The notes under the pieces: generated by a model
The model's input: the letters and a program-made list of their open reading frames with translations, nothing else
Databases searched by the model: none
Told to the model about the DNA's origin: nothing
Position numbers and translations under genes: made by a program
In this document: positions 62,423 to 64,000 of the stretch, one piece after another
Layout of the letters: every line of letters begins with the position of its first letter
Numbering within the stretch: the stretch's first letter is position 1
Assembly: GCA_963971405.1 (NCBI GenBank)
Contig: OZ020485.1
Location: 372,001 to 436,000 of the forward strand
DNA from: Psococerastis gibbosa
Lineage: Eukaryota; Arthropoda; Insecta; Psocodea; Psocidae
Reading direction: 5' to 3'
DNA: 64,000 nucleotides

Positions 62423-63254
62423 AAAGGTCTTGATATGATAAGGGTGTCTTAATTTTGCTTATTTTGGCTCATTGTATTGTACTTAACATTGAGCAATTGC
62501 TCCTGCGTGTTCATCGGTGTAAATGTAGCTAAACAAAATTCATTCGACAAGAATAAGAAAAATAGCTATTTACTTATTTTATTTTTTTTAAAGGTTTAAA
62601 AAAGATATAGGTGTCTTAATTTTGCTTATTTTGGCTCAAAATATTGTACTTAACATTGAGCAATTGTTCCTGCGTGTTCATAGGTGTAAATGTAGCTAAA
62701 AAAAATTCATTCGACAAGAATAAGAAAAATAGCTATTTACTTATTTTATTTTTTTAAAGGTTTTAAAAGGATATAGGTGTCTTAATTTTGCTTATTTTGG
62801 CTCACTGTATTGTACTTGACATTGAACAATTGCTCCTGCGTGTTCATCGGTTTAAATGTTGCTAAAAAAAATTCATTCGACAAGAATAAAAAAAATGGCT
62901 ATTTACTTATTTTATATTTTTTAAAGGTCTTGATATGATAAGGGTGTCTTAATTTTGCTTATTTTGGCTCACTGTTTTCAACTTAACATTGAGCAATTGC
63001 TCCTGCGTGTTCATCGGTGTAAATGTAGCTAAAAAAAATTCATTCGACCAGAATAAGAAAAATAGCTATTTACTTATTTTATTTTTTTTAAAGGTTTTAA
63101 AAGATATAGGTGTCTTTATTTTGCTTATTTTGGCTCAATGTATTGTACTTAACATTGAGCAATTGTTCCTGCGTGTTCATCGGTGTAAATGTAGCTAAAA
63201 AAAATTCATTCGACAAGAATAAGAAAAATAGCTATTTACTTATTTTATTTTTTT
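62423..63254 (+). repeat. 5-monomer block (A C D A B), second copy
   Basis: Counterpart of 57422-58253, with ggctcaaaatattg (62633), gttcataggtg and the one-base-short B near 63096. Local changes are tatattttttaaagg and actgttttcaac in the fourth monomer. Confidence 0.88.
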
Positions 63255-63754
63255 AAAGGTCTTAAAAAGATATAGGTGTCTTAATTTTCCTTGTTTAGGT
63301 ACATTGTGTAGTACTTAACATTGAGCAATTGCTCCTGCGTGCTCATCGGTGTAAATGTAGCTACAAAAAATTCATTCGACAAGAATACGAAAAATAGCTA
63401 TATACTTATTTTATTTTTTTTAAAGGTCTTGATATGATAAGGGTGTCCTAATTTTGCTTATTTTGGCTCATTGTATTGTACTTGACATTAAACAATTGCT
63501 CCTGCGTGTTCATCGGTTTAAATGTTGCTAAAAAAATTCATTCGACAAGAATACAAAAAATAGCTATATACTTATTTTATTTTTTTTAAAGGTCTTGATA
63601 TGATAAGGGTGTCTTAATTTTGCTTATTTTGGCTCAATGTATTGTACTTAACATTGAGCAATTGCTCCTGCGTGTTCACCGGTGTAAATGTAGCTAAACA
63701 AAATTCATTCGACAAGAATAAGAAAAATAGCTATTTACTTATTTTATTTTTTTT

Positions 63755-63921
63755 AAAGGTTTAAAAAAGATATAGGTGTCTTAATTTTGCTTATTTTGGC
63801 TCACTGTATTGTACTTGACATTGAACAATTGCTCCTGCGTGTTCATCGGTTTAAATGTTGCTAAAAAAAATTCATTCGACAAGAATAAAAAAAATGGCTA
63901 TTTACTTATTTTATTTTTTTT
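63755..63921 (+). repeat. Chimeric C/D monomer
   Basis: Left arm is class C (gtttaaaaaagatatagg), right arm is class D (ggctcactgtattgtac, gacattgaac, ggtttaaatg). Elsewhere C and D are consecutive full monomers, so one monomer's worth has been deleted by in-register exchange. Confidence 0.82.
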
Positions 63922-64000
63922 AAAGGTCTTGAAATGATAAGGGTGTCTTAATTTTGCTTATTTTGGCTCACTGTATTAAACTTAACATTGAGCAATTGCT

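Larger units (their letters stand above)
1..64000 (+). repeat. AT-rich ~167-bp satellite array (whole window)
   Basis: A single motif recurs head to tail from the first base to the last, with a period of 166-167 bp (for example AAAGG at 202, 369, 24677, 24844, 15004, 15171, 15338). About 383 monomers are present, all in the same orientation, and the array is cut by both window edges. A consensus monomer has about 29% G+C, 68 T, 51 A, 28 G and 20 C. Within one monomer the order is: AAAGG and a class-specific box, a T-rich stretch with gcttattttggctc, the palindrome around caattg, a GC-rich box (tgcgtgttcatcggt), an A8 tract, attcgacaag, the dyad atagctat, and a T7-T8 tract. Monomers differ by class-specific substitutions, which makes higher-order repeats visible. 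Interpretation as centromeric or pericentromeric satellite is inference from structure. I do not recognise the family. Confidence 0.97.
61589..64000 (+). repeat. Satellite stretch to window end, about 14.5 monomers
   Basis: Class order is C D A F' B/I A C D A B E I A C/D A, ending mid-monomer at the caattg core. Two chimeras are present (62256 and 63755). The array clearly continues beyond the window. Confidence 0.84.

Noticed and set aside
1-64000. CRISPR-like array
   Set aside because: There are no unique spacers between short repeats. The whole ~167-bp period is repeated, and no cas-type gene is present.
1-64000. Transposon or retroelement insertions
   Set aside because: No interruption longer than the 17-bp gain in X was seen. 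There are no terminal repeats, target duplications or polymerase or transposase motifs.
1-64000. Bacterial, organelle or phage origin for the window
   Set aside because: 64 kb of pure 167-bp tandem repeat with HOR structure and no genes fits none of these.

Overview
The whole window is satellite DNA. From first to last base it is one head-to-tail tandem array of an AT-rich monomer of about 167 bp, roughly 383 copies, all in the same orientation. There is no unique sequence, no interspersed mobile element and no flank, so the array runs off both ends. The consensus monomer has about 29% G+C, with T (about 41%) well above A (about 31%) on the + strand. This composition and organisation fit a eukaryotic centromeric or heterochromatic satellite. 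I do not recognise the satellite, so I cannot name the organism or clade. CpG is not depleted (about 3 per monomer against about 3.4 expected), which argues against heavy germline methylation and is compatible with, but does not prove, an invertebrate source.

Monomers fall into recurrent classes that I named from their diagnostic bases, phasing each monomer at its AAAGG. A: tcttgatatgataaggg. A2: an A monomer with aatttggctt. B: gttttaaaaagatatagg then gtctttatt. C: gtttaaaaaagatatagg then ggctcaatg. D: gttttaaaaggatatagg then gacattgaac. E: ttttccttgtttaggtac. F: tatttaggctc then ttggccacttg. F': F-like left arm, but with ggctcactg and no ggccac. G: gatatgacacggg. H: gataaagg then gagaaattg. 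I: A-like with gacattaaac and tagctatatac. X: a 184-bp chimera. Q: a tttttcaaaagg start with cacggtattcaac. Classes recur in fixed orders, so this is a higher-order-repeat (HOR) array with several HOR families laid side by side.

Layout. 1-15003: A/B/F'-rich blocks, including two tandem 2004-bp 12-mers (2512-4515 and 4516-6519). About 1-9.3 kb is repeated at 9988-17.3 kb with 2- and 4-monomer deletions. 15004-21842: a 12-mer of about 2.0 kb (B F G H A2 C E I A C D A) present at 15004 and 19843, with 6-monomer and 4-monomer duplications between them. 21843-26842: mixed orders. 26843-38843: two successive 36-monomer periods (5999 and 6002 bp), with a partial third start at 38844. 38844-50516: about 70 monomers built around a recurrent H-B-B-A-A-B cassette. 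50517-55922: an 8-mer HOR (F G A X G B Q B, about 1.35 kb) with diagnostic X and Q monomers. 55923-64000: E-I-A-C-rich orders, including a 1334-bp 8-mer tandem duplication (58921-61588) and a 5001-bp-spaced block.

There are no credible genes. Open frames of 60-74 codons recur only because B monomers carry TTA where most others carry an in-frame TAA. They start on GTG or TTG, and 167 is not a multiple of 3, so the frame shifts at each monomer. No tRNA, rRNA, CRISPR or bacterial gene is present. The interest lies in the HOR architecture, its visible recombination junctions, and two 12-bp palindromes and a GC-rich box conserved inside the monomer.
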